64,000 nt of DNA from an uncultured Prevotellaceae bacterium (GCA_947167515.1 CAMVIM010000007.1:62001-126000); one strand, 5' to 3'. Shown: positions 54,030-63,657, counted from the stretch's first letter. Notes: generated by a model not told the origin, from the letters alone. A program made the numbers and translations.

Positions 54030-56117
54030 TTACTTCTTCTTTTTCTTCTTGAAATTCTCGTAGAATGGCTGTGACTCCACTTGTCCCTCGAAGAACTTTG
54101 CCCATTCGGCAGCACCCTTGGGGCCACGAGCTGAGGTATAGCCACGTTCCTCACGAGAAGGCTTGGCTGCTGCACCTCGAACCACTCCACTGCCTTTCTT
54201 GCCCTTCTTTTCGCCATAGGAGCGTTTCTCTTCGTGTTCATGGTGGTTGTCACGACGGGTGGGACGTTCGCCTCTCACAGAGCGGAAACCACCGCCTTCC
54301 TTGCCTCCACGTTTCTTCTCACCTCCACGTTGTCCTTCGGCTTGGTCGGTCACTTCCACATTCACTTTTCTGCCATCGAAATCTGTACCGTTCAGTACAT
54401 TCAGCACCGTCTTGGTCTGCTGTTCAGGCACTTCGAAGAAGGAGAAGTTCTGCATCAGGTCAATGCGTCCCAAGTCAATACGTGCTCCCTGTGCCACACG
54501 ATTGATGAAGCCCATGAAGACCTTGGGATTGATGCCATCCTTCTTACCAAGATTGATGAAAAGACGGGTGTAGCCTGCTTCAGCGGTGCGTGAACGTTCT
54601 CCACCACGACTTCTTGCTCCTCGCTCCTTGCCCCTTGACCCTCGTTCATCGCCACGACGGTCGCCCTTTTCTGAGGGCTGAATGATTTCAGGAGCATTCT
54701 TATAGTAGTTGAGGAAGGTGTTGAACTCCATCGAAACCATACGCTTGATGAGGTCTTCCTTCTCCATCATGTCGAACTTGCGATACACTTCGGGGAGGAA
54801 TGGAGCAATCTCCTCTTCATCCACTTCCACCTTCTCGATGTCATCGATCACCTTCAGGAGTTGCTTGGCACAGATTTCCTGACCGGTTGGCAAGATGCCA
54901 GGCACAAACTTCTTCTGTATCTGCTGCTCGATGGCACGCACCTTTCCCTTCTCCTTCACGTGGATGATGGAGATGGAAGTGCCTGAGCGACCAGCACGAC
55001 CTGTTCTTCCTGAACGGTGGGTATAGCTTTCGATATCATCAGGCAATCCGTAGTTGATGACGTGGGTCAATTCATCCACATCCAAACCACGAGCTGCCAC
55101 ATCGGTTGCCACCAGTAATTGCACTCGGTGCTGGCGGAACTTCTGCATCGTCAGGTCACGTTGTGCCTGCGAGAGTTCGCCATGCAAGGATTCAGCGTTG
55201 TAGCCGTCCTTGATGAGTTTGTCAGCAATCTCCTGTGTCTCCATACGGGTGCGGCAGAAGATGATGGCGTAAATCTCTGGGTAGTAGTCGGCGATGCGCT
55301 TCAGGGCATTGTACTTGTCGCGCGCACTCACCATATAATAGATGTGATTGACGTGTTCTGCACCCTCATTACGGCTTCCTACCACAATTTCCTTGGCATC
55401 GTGCAGATAGTTCTTTGAGATGCGTTCAATCTCCTTGCTCATCGTGGCAGAGAAGAGTAGGGTGTTGCGTTCTGCTGGCACTCCTGCCAAGATGGTGTCG
55501 ATGCTCTCGGAGAAGCCCATGTTGAGCATCTCGTCAGCCTCATCCAGCACCACATTCTCCACCGTGCTGAGGTTTGCCACCTTACGTTCCATCAAATCCA
55601 CCAAACGTCCAGGAGTGGCCACAATCACCTGCACACCCTTCTTCAAGGCACGAATCTGAGGCTCGATGCTGGCACCGCCATACACAGCGAGCACATGCAG
55701 GCCCTTGATATATTTGGAATAATCCTTCAAATCGTCTGTAATCTGCAGGCACAATTCACGGGTGGGAGCCATGATGACGGCCTGTGTGTCGGTACGATTG
55801 GTGTCTATCTTCTGCAACACCGGCAAACCATACGCGGCAGTCTTTCCTGTACCTGTTTGTGCCAGAGCCACCACATCGTTGTTGTGACCTAACAGATAAG
55901 GAATGACCTTTTCCTGCACAGGCATAGGAGTTACATAACCCATCTCTTGGATGGCCTTGAGTATTTCACCCGAAACACCCAAAGCCTCAAACGAGGTGTC
56001 GGTAGCCTTGAAAGCATCCACAATGGGCTGCTGAGCTTCGTCCACCCAAGCGGTTTCGTTGTTCTTCTCAGACATTTCGTTGTCCATAGTCTCTTCTACT
56101 TTGTTAGTTTCTTCCAT
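54030..56117 (-). CDS. DEAD-box ATP-dependent RNA helicase, DbpA/CsdA-like
   Basis: The start at MEETNKVEETMDNEMSEKNN gives 695 residues; the ORF-track start 62 codons earlier is antisense-like sequence inside pfkB. The start overlaps the end of pfkB by 14 bp; MDNEMSEKNN is an alternative. Motifs: FEALGVSGEILKAIQ (Q-motif side), AQTGTGKTAA, PTRELC, DEADEM, SATMSKE, ATDVAARGLDVDE and RSGRTGRAGRSG. A DbpA-type RNA-binding domain follows (YTRLFINLGKKDGINPKVF..., about 560-640), then a basic Gly/Arg-rich tail. It probably remodels rRNA or acts at low temperature. The tail's RGSRGKERGARSRGG comes from a heptamer tract. Confidence 0.95.
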   Translation of the reverse strand: MEETNKVEETMDNEMSEKNNETAWVDEAQQPIVDAFKATDTSFEALGVSGEILKAIQEMGYVTPMPVQEKVIPYLLGHNNDVVALAQTGTGKTAAYGLPVLQKIDTNRTDTQAVIMAPTRELCLQITDDLKDYSKYIKGLHVLAVYGGASIEPQIRALKKGVQVIVATPGRLVDLMERKVANLSTVENVVLDEADEMLNMGFSESIDTILAGVPAERNTLLFSATMSKEIERISKNYLHDAKEIVVGSRNEGAEHVNHIYYMVSARDKYNALKRIADYYPEIYAIIFCRTRMETQEIADKLIKDGYNAESLHGELSQAQRDLTMQKFRQHRVQLLVATDVAARGLDVDELTHVINYGLPDDIESYTHRSGRTGRAGRSGTSISIIHVKEKGKVRAIEQQIQKKFVPGILPTGQEICAKQLLKVIDDIEKVEVDEEEIAPFLPEVYRKFDMMEKEDLIKRMVSMEFNTFLNYYKNAPEIIQPSEKGDRRGDERGSRGKERGARSRGGERSRTAEAGYTRLFINLGKKDGINPKVFMGFINRVAQGARIDLGRIDLMQNFSFFEVPEQQTKTVLNVLNGTDFDGRKVNVEVTDQAEGQRGGEKKRGGKEGGGFRSVRGERPTRRDNHHEHEEKRSYGEKKGKKGSGVVRGAAAKPSREERGYTSARGPKGAAEWAKFFEGQVESQPFYENFKKKKKK

Positions 56118-57030
56118 AATTCTTTGCAAATTCTTTACTGATTGAGTTGTTGAGGCTTTGACACACTTCGGAAGCAAATGCCATGCCGTGTGCAATGATG
56201 CGGTTCCATTGTTCTTCGGTAATGGAGGCAACGCCATCACGGCTAACACCCTCCTGCAGCAATCCGAATACGATACCCGCATTGAAGTTGTCTCCAGCCC
56301 CAATCGTTGATACTGTTTCTATTTTATTCACTTGATATGTCTTGGTCACGCTGGGCGAGAAAAGGCAAATCTCCCCCTCTGCATCGGTGCAGAGCATCTG
56401 CTTGCAATGAAACTTCACCTCCTGCCCATAAGCCTCCTCTGGGTCGGAAATCTTGAACATGTTCTGGAAATCCTCTGTCGAGCCACGCACGATGCTGGCA
56501 TACTCAAAGTTCTCCAGGATGGTGGAACGCAGCTTGATGGCTTCTGATGCATGGGAGGAACGGAAGTTGATGTCGTAATAAATCAGTGCTTCCTGCTTCG
56601 TTGCATAGTCGAGAAATTCCTTCACCTTCTCTCTCAGCACAGGATTCAAGACGAAGTAAGAACCCATCATCACGATGTCATCCTTGTCCACCTGAGGCCA
56701 TTCCACATCCAGCCGTGCATTGGGATAATCCTTGTAGAAGGTGTAGTCGGCATCGTTCCTCTCGTTCAGATATGCCAAAGAGATGGCGGTGCGCCCATCC
56801 TCATACATGCACACGTGGTCGCTGTTGACACCATTCTCTTCCATGAACTGCTTGATGTTTTGCCCCACACGGTCATTCCCTGTCTCCGTAATCATCGTGA
56901 CAGGCAAACCCATACGTCCCAAAGAGATGAGCCCGTTGAACGTGGAGCCTCCTGGCACCGCTGCCGTGGGTTGTTCATTCTTGAAGATGATGTCAAGAAT
57001 CGTCTCTCCTATTCCTATTACTTTTCTCAT
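56104..57030 (-). CDS. PfkB-family carbohydrate kinase
   Basis: The 308-residue protein has the ribokinase/PfkB fold. The N-terminal GIGETILDIIF and PGGSTFNGLISLGRMG (substrate site) and the C-terminal signature TIGAGDNFNAGI, with the catalytic Asp in GAGDNF, are clear. It phosphorylates a sugar or related alcohol; fructose, ribose or others are possible and the sequence does not decide. It lies between an M16 protease and the DEAD-box helicase in the leftward run, with overlapping or short spacers. Confidence 0.92.
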   Translation of the reverse strand: MRKVIGIGETILDIIFKNEQPTAAVPGGSTFNGLISLGRMGLPVTMITETGNDRVGQNIKQFMEENGVNSDHVCMYEDGRTAISLAYLNERNDADYTFYKDYPNARLDVEWPQVDKDDIVMMGSYFVLNPVLREKVKEFLDYATKQEALIYYDINFRSSHASEAIKLRSTILENFEYASIVRGSTEDFQNMFKISDPEEAYGQEVKFHCKQMLCTDAEGEICLFSPSVTKTYQVNKIETVSTIGAGDNFNAGIVFGLLQEGVSRDGVASITEEQWNRIIAHGMAFASEVCQSLNNSISKEFAKNYGRN

Positions 57031-57044
57031 AAGTCGTGTCCTTT

Positions 57045-58286
57045 CTATCTAAAAATCAATGTTGTCAACCCCGCTGCATCGAACATCTCCCGTGCCACTT
57101 CCTGCAAGAGTTGTGGCGTCACCTTCTCCAGATGCTCAATGATATCTTTCATCCCCTCAAATTTGTTATAGTGCAGGTAAGCCTTTGCCATATCGAGCAC
57201 ATAGTTCTCGAAGTTGTCGCAAGCCACCCCTATCTGTCCTTTTATCTGCTTCAAGGCTGCCTGAAACTGCCTTTCTGTCAACGGCTCGTTCATCAGCTTG
57301 TCCAGCTCTCCCCTCACAATCTTCAGGCACTTCTCCACATCCTCCTCGTCACATCCGAAGTAAATGCCCCAAGTCGAGGTGTCCGTGTAGTTGGTCAGCG
57401 AGCTTTCCACCGTATAGACCAGCCCCTTATGCTCCCTCAGCGCGATGTTCAGCCGTGAGTTCATTCCTGGCCCTCCCAAGATGTTGTTGAGGAAGTAGAG
57501 GGCAATCCGCTTGTCATTCTTGGAGCCATATCCTGCCCGTCCTATCATCACGTGGGCTTGATGGGTGCCCCGATTTTCGGTGAAGGTGCCAGAGTGAGTC
57601 GTCTGGATCTTTTCTCTAGTAAAACTAGTTGGGCTAGTTAGACTAGTTAAACTAGCAACGCCATCATTCCTCTTGCCCACCATCTTCTTCACCTTCTCAA
57701 ACTCCACATCACCAAACACGAAGAACACCATCCTCTCTGGGCGATAGAGCCTCTTCACAAATCTGAGCGCATCTTCCGTTTTGAAACTCCTCACCCTCTC
57801 CGCTGTGCCCAAGATGTCATGCCCCAGACTGTTTCCCTCGTAGATAAGGTCTTCGAAGCGGTCGAAGATGAGGTCTGAAGGCGTGTCGTTGTAACTCTCT
57901 ATCTCATCCACAATCACCTCACACTCCTTGTCTATCTCACGCTGAGGATAGGTGCTGTGAAACACGATGTCGAAGATGAGGTCTGTGGCACGTTCCAGGT
58001 GCTCCTTCATAAAGGCGGCATACACCACCGTCTCCTCCTTGTTCGTGTAGGCATTCAGGTCACCACCCACAGCCTCCATCCGATTGATGATGTGCCACGC
58101 CTTTCGCTTCTCGGTTCCCTTGAACATCATGTGTTCGCAGAAATGTGCCATACCCTCTTCACCCACCTCTTCATCCCTGGTGCCAGCATCGATGCTGATG
58201 CCACAATACGCCACGTGGGTTGGCGAGGGTATCTGAATCAACCGCAAGCCATTCTCAAACGTGTATGTCCTTACCCCATCTGCCAT
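57045..58286 (-). CDS. M16 family zinc protease, processing-peptidase type
   Basis: The 413-residue protein has the inverted zinc motif HFCEH in EEGMAHFCEHMMFKGTEKR (about 43-50) and the third ligand Glu in ...DKECEVIVDEI. This makes it an active member of the pitrilysin/processing-peptidase family. The second, non-catalytic half contains NRGTHQAHVMIGRAGYGSKN and GGPGMNSRLNIALREHKGLVY (in part). At 413 residues it is the single-domain-pair form. A 9-bp tandem tract (about codons 210-224) encodes ASLTSLTSPTSFTRE, not a family feature. Cellular targets are unknown. Confidence 0.92.
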   Translation of the reverse strand: MADGVRTYTFENGLRLIQIPSPTHVAYCGISIDAGTRDEEVGEEGMAHFCEHMMFKGTEKRKAWHIINRMEAVGGDLNAYTNKEETVVYAAFMKEHLERATDLIFDIVFHSTYPQREIDKECEVIVDEIESYNDTPSDLIFDRFEDLIYEGNSLGHDILGTAERVRSFKTEDALRFVKRLYRPERMVFFVFGDVEFEKVKKMVGKRNDGVASLTSLTSPTSFTREKIQTTHSGTFTENRGTHQAHVMIGRAGYGSKNDKRIALYFLNNILGGPGMNSRLNIALREHKGLVYTVESSLTNYTDTSTWGIYFGCDEEDVEKCLKIVRGELDKLMNEPLTERQFQAALKQIKGQIGVACDNFENYVLDMAKAYLHYNKFEGMKDIIEHLEKVTPQLLQEVAREMFDAAGLTTLIFR

Positions 58287-58388
58287 GCTTAAACTTGACG
58301 ATAACCTTAACCCTAACCTTAAACCCTAAACTCTCAATTGTCAACTCTCAACTCTCACAATTATGAATTATGCATTATGAATTATGCA

Positions 58389-58961
58389 TTAATAAATCAG
58401 CAACCCAGCCAATCCGCACAACAGAATCATGATGATAGGATGCACCTTGAACAGCCTTGTTCCCACAAAAGCGAACAGGAAGATGACAATGCTCAACACA
58501 AACACAAAGGGCGATTCCGATGGGTCACCAAAGTTCTCCTTCGACATCAACATGATGGCTGCTGCCGCTATCAATCCCACAATCACGGGTCTCAATGTGG
58601 CAAAGACACTGGTCACAATCTTCGAGTCGTGGTGCTTGATGAGGTACTTGCTGACGCTAATCATCAAGATGAACGGCAACCAAATCACACTCAACGAAGC
58701 CAAGACAGCCCCCAGCACAGCTGCCCATGTAGGATAGCCTGCATGAATCACCGCCGTATAACCCGTGTAGGTGGCACAGTTGATGCCGATAGGTCCAGGA
58801 GTTGATTGACTGATAGCCACAATATCCGTGAATTCGTTAATCGTCATCCAATGGTGCTTGTTGACCACCTCATCCTGAATGAGTGACAACATCGCATAGC
58901 CACCTCCAAAGTTGAAGATGCCTATCTTCGAGAAGACGTAAAACAATTCCAAGAATATCAT
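58389..58961 (-). CDS. Chromate transporter ChrA half, second of pair
   Basis: This 190-residue integral membrane protein is a single ChrA domain. It has the signature FNFGGGYAMLSLIQDEVV near the N-terminus (GGGYAM is the family hallmark), ISQSTPGPIGINCATYTG, and about six hydrophobic helices. Half-size ChrA proteins occur as pairs that assemble into one transporter and the partner is 44 bp upstream. Chromate efflux is known for some members; the natural substrate of others, including sulphate-like anions, is open. The pair follows purL. Its start is placed at MIFLELFYVFSKIG. Confidence 0.88.
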   Translation of the reverse strand: MIFLELFYVFSKIGIFNFGGGYAMLSLIQDEVVNKHHWMTINEFTDIVAISQSTPGPIGINCATYTGYTAVIHAGYPTWAAVLGAVLASLSVIWLPFILMISVSKYLIKHHDSKIVTSVFATLRPVIVGLIAAAAIMLMSKENFGDPSESPFVFVLSIVIFLFAFVGTRLFKVHPIIMILLCGLAGLLIY

Positions 58962-58964
58962 CGC

Positions 58965-59020
58965 TTCAATACTTCAATTTTTCAATCCTTCAATCCTTCA
59001 ATTTTTCAATCTTTCAATTT
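58965..59020. repeat. Seven tandem octamers TTCAATnn between the chrA genes
   Basis: Seven 8-bp units (TTCAATAC, TTCAATTT, TTCAATCC, TTCAATCC, TTCAATTT, TTCAATCT, TTCAATTT) fill the whole spacer and run into the last codons of the upstream chrA gene. Confidence 0.9.
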
Positions 59021-59539
59021 CCCCCAGATGAATCCCCCAATACCTGTTGCCAAGATGCACCAGATGGGCGACACACCCAACGCAGAGATCAGTACCGCTG
59101 CCACCACAGGAATCCACCAGTTGAACTTGTTGAGTTTTGCCTTCTTCGCCATACCGAAGCAAGGGGCAAGGATGAGTGCCACCACACAAGGACGCACACC
59201 CATGAAGATTTTCTCCACATAGATGTTATCCTTGAATGTCTGGAAGAAGATGGCAATGAGCAGAATCGCCACAATGGACGGGAGCGCCGTTGCCAACGCG
59301 CCTACAATACCACCTGTCACTCCTTTCAACTTCAATCCGATGTGGGAGGCCATATCGATGGCGAAAAGTCCAGGAGTGCTCTGTGCCACCACCAGCGTGT
59401 CCATAAATTCCTCATGATCCAGCCAGTGCTTCTTATCTACCACTTCCTTTTCCATCATCTGCACCATAGCGTAGCCTCCCCCGATGGTGAAGCTTCCTAT
59501 CTTGGCAAATGTAAGAAAAATGTCCGTGTAGATGTTCAT
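59006..59539 (-). CDS. Chromate transporter ChrA half, first of pair
   Basis: This 177-residue membrane protein is the other ChrA half-domain: FTIGGGYAMVQMMEKEVVDKKHW, with the GGGYAM signature, and VVAQSTPGLFAIDMASHIG, plus about six hydrophobic segments. It is probably the heterodimer partner of the next gene. The last residues KLKD are encoded by the octamer repeat tract. It begins 56 bp after the purL stop. Confidence 0.88.
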   Translation of the reverse strand: MNIYTDIFLTFAKIGSFTIGGGYAMVQMMEKEVVDKKHWLDHEEFMDTLVVAQSTPGLFAIDMASHIGLKLKGVTGGIVGALATALPSIVAILLIAIFFQTFKDNIYVEKIFMGVRPCVVALILAPCFGMAKKAKLNKFNWWIPVVAAVLISALGVSPIWCILATGIGGFIWGKLKD

Positions 59540-59595
59540 ATACTGCTTTTGTTTTGCCTAGTCTTCCTAGGATTTCCTAGGCTCTCCTAGTTTTT

Positions 59596-62500
59596 CTAGC
59601 CTTTCTTCTTTTCCACCCACTTCCGAGCGTTCACAAATGCCTCAATCCACGGAGTCACCTCGTCTGCCTTACGGTCAGCAGGGTAGTTGGCCTGTTGCCA
59701 AGGGAAGATGGCGCGCTCCAAGTGTGGCATCATGGCCAAGTGGCGACCATCTGCCGAAGCGATGCCAGCCACATCATAAGTAGAGCCATTCGGATTGCCT
59801 GGATAACCAGAGTAGTTGTATTTCGCCACGATGTTGTAGTCCTTCTCAGCCTTGGGCAGACGGAAGTTGCCTTCTCCGTGAGCCACCCACAAACCGAGTT
59901 TGCTGCCGCTCAACGAGCCAAACATCACACTCTTGTTCTCAGGAATCTGCAAGGTGACAAACTCACTCTCGAACTTGTGGCTCACGTTGTGGAGCATCTG
60001 TGCATAATCCTTCGCATCGGTCACAGCGTGGTTGTTGTTGATAAGACCCAGTTCCACCATCAGCTGGCATCCGTTACAGATGCCGAGTGACAGCGTGTCC
60101 TCTCTTGCATAGAATGCGTCGAGGGCTGCTTTGGCCTTGGGGTTGAAGAGGAAGGCACCTGCCCATCCCTTTGCTGAACCCAATACGTCGGAGTTGGAGA
60201 AGCCACCACAGAACACAATCATGTTGATGTCTTCCAGCGTTTCACGGCCACTCACGAGGTCGGTCATCATCACATCCTTCACATCGAAGCCTGCCAGATA
60301 GAGTGAGTAAGCCATTTCGCGCTCACCGTTCGTGCCCTTCTCACGGATGATGGCTGCCTTGATGCCTGTACGTTCACGACGGTCGGCGCTGATGCCATAC
60401 TGTGCCAAAGTGCCTGTGAAGGAAGCAGGGAACTTGTGCTCAATAGGTTGTTTCTTGTAGTTTTCGAAACGCTCCTTAGCCATACCGTTGAATGACTGCT
60501 TGGTGTCGAGGCGATAGGAAGTGCTGTACCAGATGTCACGCAGCTTGTCGATGTCGAAGTAGCGGTTGCGACCACCCTTCTTCACCACAATCTGGCGTTC
60601 CTCGATGGGCTGACCGATTTCCACGAAGCCCACTCCAGCCTTGTTCAGGCGGAACTCCACTTCCTTCTTGTCGGCGTTCTTCACCTGAATCACCACACCG
60701 GGGTTCTCGGCAAAGAGCAGTTTCACAGGGTCATTCTCCTCCAGACCGTTGAGGTTGACCTTGATGCCGCCTTTCTGATTGGCGAAGGTCATCTCCAGCA
60801 ACGTAGTGATGAGACCACCGGCGCTGATGTCATGACCTGCCAACAAGAGTCCTTCTTTCACCAGTTCGTTCACAGCCAAGAAGGCATCGCGGAAATACTC
60901 AGGATTCTTCACGGTTGGCACATCGCTGCCCACCTTACCCAGACTCTGGGCAAAGGCAGAACCACCCAACTTCAGGGTGTCGAATGAGAAGTCAATATGA
61001 TAGAACACAGAATCCTTGTCGTTCACCATCACAGGGCTTACCACCTTCTTCACGTCGCTCACCTCACCTCCTGAAGACACAATCACGGTTCCAGGAGAGA
61101 TAATCTTGCTGCCGTCAGGATATTTCTGAGTCATTGAAAGGGAGTCCTTACCTGTTGGCACATTCACCTGCAAGGCACAGCAGAAGTCGCTCAAAGCCTG
61201 CACACCCTCGTAGAGACGTGCATCCTCACCCTTCTGCGAACGGCAAGGCCACATCCAGTTGGCGGAGAGGCTCACAGAGTCAAGTCCCTCTGCCATCGGT
61301 GCCCAAACGAGGTTGGTCAACGATTCTGCCACAGAGAGCACACTGCCTGCAGCAGGGTCTGCAAGACCTGCCTGTGGTGCGTGACCGATGGCAGTGGCAA
61401 TACCCTTTTCGCCACGATAATCGAGTGCCACCACACCACAGTCGCTCAAAGGCAACTGAATCTCACCCTGACATTGCTGACGGGCAATCTTACCGGTCAC
61501 AGAGCGGTCCACCTTGTTGGTCAACCAGTCCTTACAAGCCACTGCTTCCAACTGCAGCACGTTCTCCAGGTAAGTCTCTATCTCTTTGTATGAATATGAT
61601 ACATCCTCATACTTCCTCACCACCGTTTCATCCCTCATGTAAGTCTTGGGAGAGTGACCGAACATCTGTGCCACATCCAAGTCGAATGGACGCACACCAT
61701 CACCCTGCTCAAAGGCAAAGTGGGCATCACCTGTCGTTTCACCCACCACATACAGCGGAGCACGTTCACGCTCAGCAATCTGGCGCACGTGTTCAATATG
61801 TTTCTCGTCGATGAGAAGACCCATGCGCTCCTGGCTCTCGTTGGCGATGATTTCCTTTGAGGAAAGGGTCTGGTCACCAATCGGCAACTTGGTCATATCG
61901 ATGAGACCACCACATTCTTCCACCAGCTCAGACAGGCAGTTCACGTGACCTGCTGAACCGTGGTCGTGAATGCTGACCACAGGATTCACCTCTTCCTCAC
62001 ACAAGGCACGAACGAGGTTGTTGGCACGCTTCTGCATCTCAGGGTTGGCACGCTGCACAGCGTTCAACTCGATGCCTGACGAATAGCGACCCGTATCTAC
62101 AGAAGACACAGAACCACCACCCAAGCCGATGCGGTAGTTATCACCACCCACGACCACAATCTTATTGCCCTTCTCAGGCGTACCCTTCAGGCAGTCGCGC
62201 TTGGTGCCATATCCCACACCGCCAGCCAGCATGATGACCTTGTCGTAGCCATACTGTTCAACAGCATCACCCTGCTTCTCCTCATGCTCAAACGTCAGCA
62301 CAGAGCCGCAGATGAGTGGCTGACCGAATTTATTACCAAAGTCAGAAGCACCATTCGATGCCTTAATCAGTATTTGCTCAGGCGTCTGATACAACCACTT
62401 ACGGATAGGCAAAATGCTTTCCCAAGAACGGATATCGCCCTCCTTGTCCGACTTTGTCCACTTCGGATAACTGTGAGGCTGGCTTGGAGCCACACCATTA

Positions 62501-63381
62501 CGTGGATAACTCGTCATATACACAGCCGTACCGGCAATAGGCCAAGAGCCTACACCACCACCCATACGGTCACGGATTTCACCACCCGTTCCTGTAGCGG
62601 CACCGTTGAATGGCTCCACAGTTGTTGGGAAGTTGTGCGTCTCCGCCTTCAGCGAAATCACCGACTCGATGTCCTTCACCTCAAAGTAGTCGCTGGTTGA
62701 GTGGTCAGCAGGTGCGAACTGCTCCACCACGGGACCTTGACTGAACGCCACATTGTCCTTATATGCTGAAAGAATCTTGTTCGGATTCTCCTGCGTCGTC
62801 TTCTTAATCATCTGGAAGAGCGAACTCTCCTTCTCCTTCCCATCGATGATGAACGTGCCACCAAAAATCTTGTGACGGCAATGCTCAGAGTTAATCTGCG
62901 CAAAACCGAACACCTCAGAGTCCGTCAGCTTTCTGCCCAACTGACCCTCCACCTTGTGCAGATATTCGATTTCCTCGGGAGAGAGAGCAAGACCTTCCTG
63001 CTCGTTATACTCCTCCAAGTTCTCGATATGCAGAATGGGCGCAGGCTCGATGTTCACCGTGAAGATGTCCTGATTCAAGCCCTTGTACATACGCTGCAAC
63101 ATAGGGTCATGCTCGGCATCCTCGCTCTCCACGGGGAAATACTCCTCGATGCGCTGCACACCCTCAATCGCCATGTTCTGCGTGATTTCCACAGCGTTCG
63201 TGCTCCAAGGCGTAATCATCTCACGTCGTGGACCCACAAAAAATCCCTGCAAATTGCTCTCGCTTTCTGGTTGAGCTTCACCATACAGCCAGCAAAGCTC
63301 ATTAGTCTCATCAGCCGAAAGCTCGTGGTTCACCTGCGTGGCAATCACACTCTGGGCTGGTGTTCTGAAAAAGTAAATCAT
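59596..63381 (-). CDS. purL: Phosphoribosylformylglycinamidine synthase, long single-chain form
   Basis: FGAM synthase uses glutamine and ATP to convert FGAR to FGAM in purine synthesis. The 1261 residues contain all parts: an N-terminal PurS-like domain; a linker and the tandem synthetase domains with SEHCRHKIFGG, TTVEPFNGAATGTGGEIRD (in part), VNPVVSIHDHGSAGHVN and LLAGHDISAGG; and a C-terminal glutaminase with the nucleophile in LGICNGCQLM and the site WVAHGEGNFRL. A TATCTTTG promoter box lies 27 bp upstream. It is the first gene of the leftward cluster. Length is normal for this large class. Confidence 0.97.
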   Translation of the reverse strand: MIYFFRTPAQSVIATQVNHELSADETNELCWLYGEAQPESESNLQGFFVGPRREMITPWSTNAVEITQNMAIEGVQRIEEYFPVESEDAEHDPMLQRMYKGLNQDIFTVNIEPAPILHIENLEEYNEQEGLALSPEEIEYLHKVEGQLGRKLTDSEVFGFAQINSEHCRHKIFGGTFIIDGKEKESSLFQMIKKTTQENPNKILSAYKDNVAFSQGPVVEQFAPADHSTSDYFEVKDIESVISLKAETHNFPTTVEPFNGAATGTGGEIRDRMGGGVGSWPIAGTAVYMTSYPRNGVAPSQPHSYPKWTKSDKEGDIRSWESILPIRKWLYQTPEQILIKASNGASDFGNKFGQPLICGSVLTFEHEEKQGDAVEQYGYDKVIMLAGGVGYGTKRDCLKGTPEKGNKIVVVGGDNYRIGLGGGSVSSVDTGRYSSGIELNAVQRANPEMQKRANNLVRALCEEEVNPVVSIHDHGSAGHVNCLSELVEECGGLIDMTKLPIGDQTLSSKEIIANESQERMGLLIDEKHIEHVRQIAERERAPLYVVGETTGDAHFAFEQGDGVRPFDLDVAQMFGHSPKTYMRDETVVRKYEDVSYSYKEIETYLENVLQLEAVACKDWLTNKVDRSVTGKIARQQCQGEIQLPLSDCGVVALDYRGEKGIATAIGHAPQAGLADPAAGSVLSVAESLTNLVWAPMAEGLDSVSLSANWMWPCRSQKGEDARLYEGVQALSDFCCALQVNVPTGKDSLSMTQKYPDGSKIISPGTVIVSSGGEVSDVKKVVSPVMVNDKDSVFYHIDFSFDTLKLGGSAFAQSLGKVGSDVPTVKNPEYFRDAFLAVNELVKEGLLLAGHDISAGGLITTLLEMTFANQKGGIKVNLNGLEENDPVKLLFAENPGVVIQVKNADKKEVEFRLNKAGVGFVEIGQPIEERQIVVKKGGRNRYFDIDKLRDIWYSTSYRLDTKQSFNGMAKERFENYKKQPIEHKFPASFTGTLAQYGISADRRERTGIKAAIIREKGTNGEREMAYSLYLAGFDVKDVMMTDLVSGRETLEDINMIVFCGGFSNSDVLGSAKGWAGAFLFNPKAKAALDAFYAREDTLSLGICNGCQLMVELGLINNNHAVTDAKDYAQMLHNVSHKFESEFVTLQIPENKSVMFGSLSGSKLGLWVAHGEGNFRLPKAEKDYNIVAKYNYSGYPGNPNGSTYDVAGIASADGRHLAMMPHLERAIFPWQQANYPADRKADEVTPWIEAFVNARKWVEKKKG

Positions 63382-63407
63382 AAAGTTACAGATCTGAAAA
63401 TTTTCTG

Positions 63408-63415
63408 CAAAGATA
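63408..63415 (-). promoter_or_regulatory. -7 box for purL
   Basis: TATCTTTG on the minus strand matches TAnnTTTG exactly, 27 bp before the start codon. Confidence 0.6.
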
Positions 63416-63455
63416 CGACTTTTTCATGGAATAAGCACACGAACCATTGCTTTTC

Positions 63456-63471
63456 CGTGCATTTATGCACG
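63456..63471. promoter_or_regulatory. Palindrome upstream of purL, candidate operator
   Basis: CGTGCAT-TT-ATGCACG is a perfect 7-bp-arm dyad about 41 bp upstream of the purL -7 box. A T-run follows on the plus strand, so a terminator-like role in that direction cannot be excluded. Confidence 0.4.
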
Positions 63472-63581
63472 TTTTTCCTGTTTTCCCATTCAATATGGCA
63501 CAAACAAAGACCTCCCTCACCATCAGTTTTGATGGAAGGGAGGATTTAATAATCATAACTTCGCCTCGCCGCATAAACTCG

Positions 63582-63657
63582 CCGCATGGCAACCTCCGCC
63601 CAGCGCGTGGGCTGGCTGTCCGCATGGCAACCTCCGCCCAGCGCGTGGGCTGGTGGG
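63582..63657. repeat. 38-bp tandem repeat after the HU-like gene
   Basis: Two copies start at 63582 and 63620; the first 34 bp are identical (CCGCATGGCAACCTCCGCCC...). It lies immediately 3' of the HU-like gene stop codon and is unusually GC-rich for this region. Confidence 0.9.

Noticed and set aside
56118-56303. 62-codon N-terminal extension of the DEAD-box helicase given by the ORF track
   Set aside because: It is antisense-like sequence inside pfkB in another frame, Cys/Leu-rich and unlike helicase N-termini; the ATG at 56117 gives a normal start.
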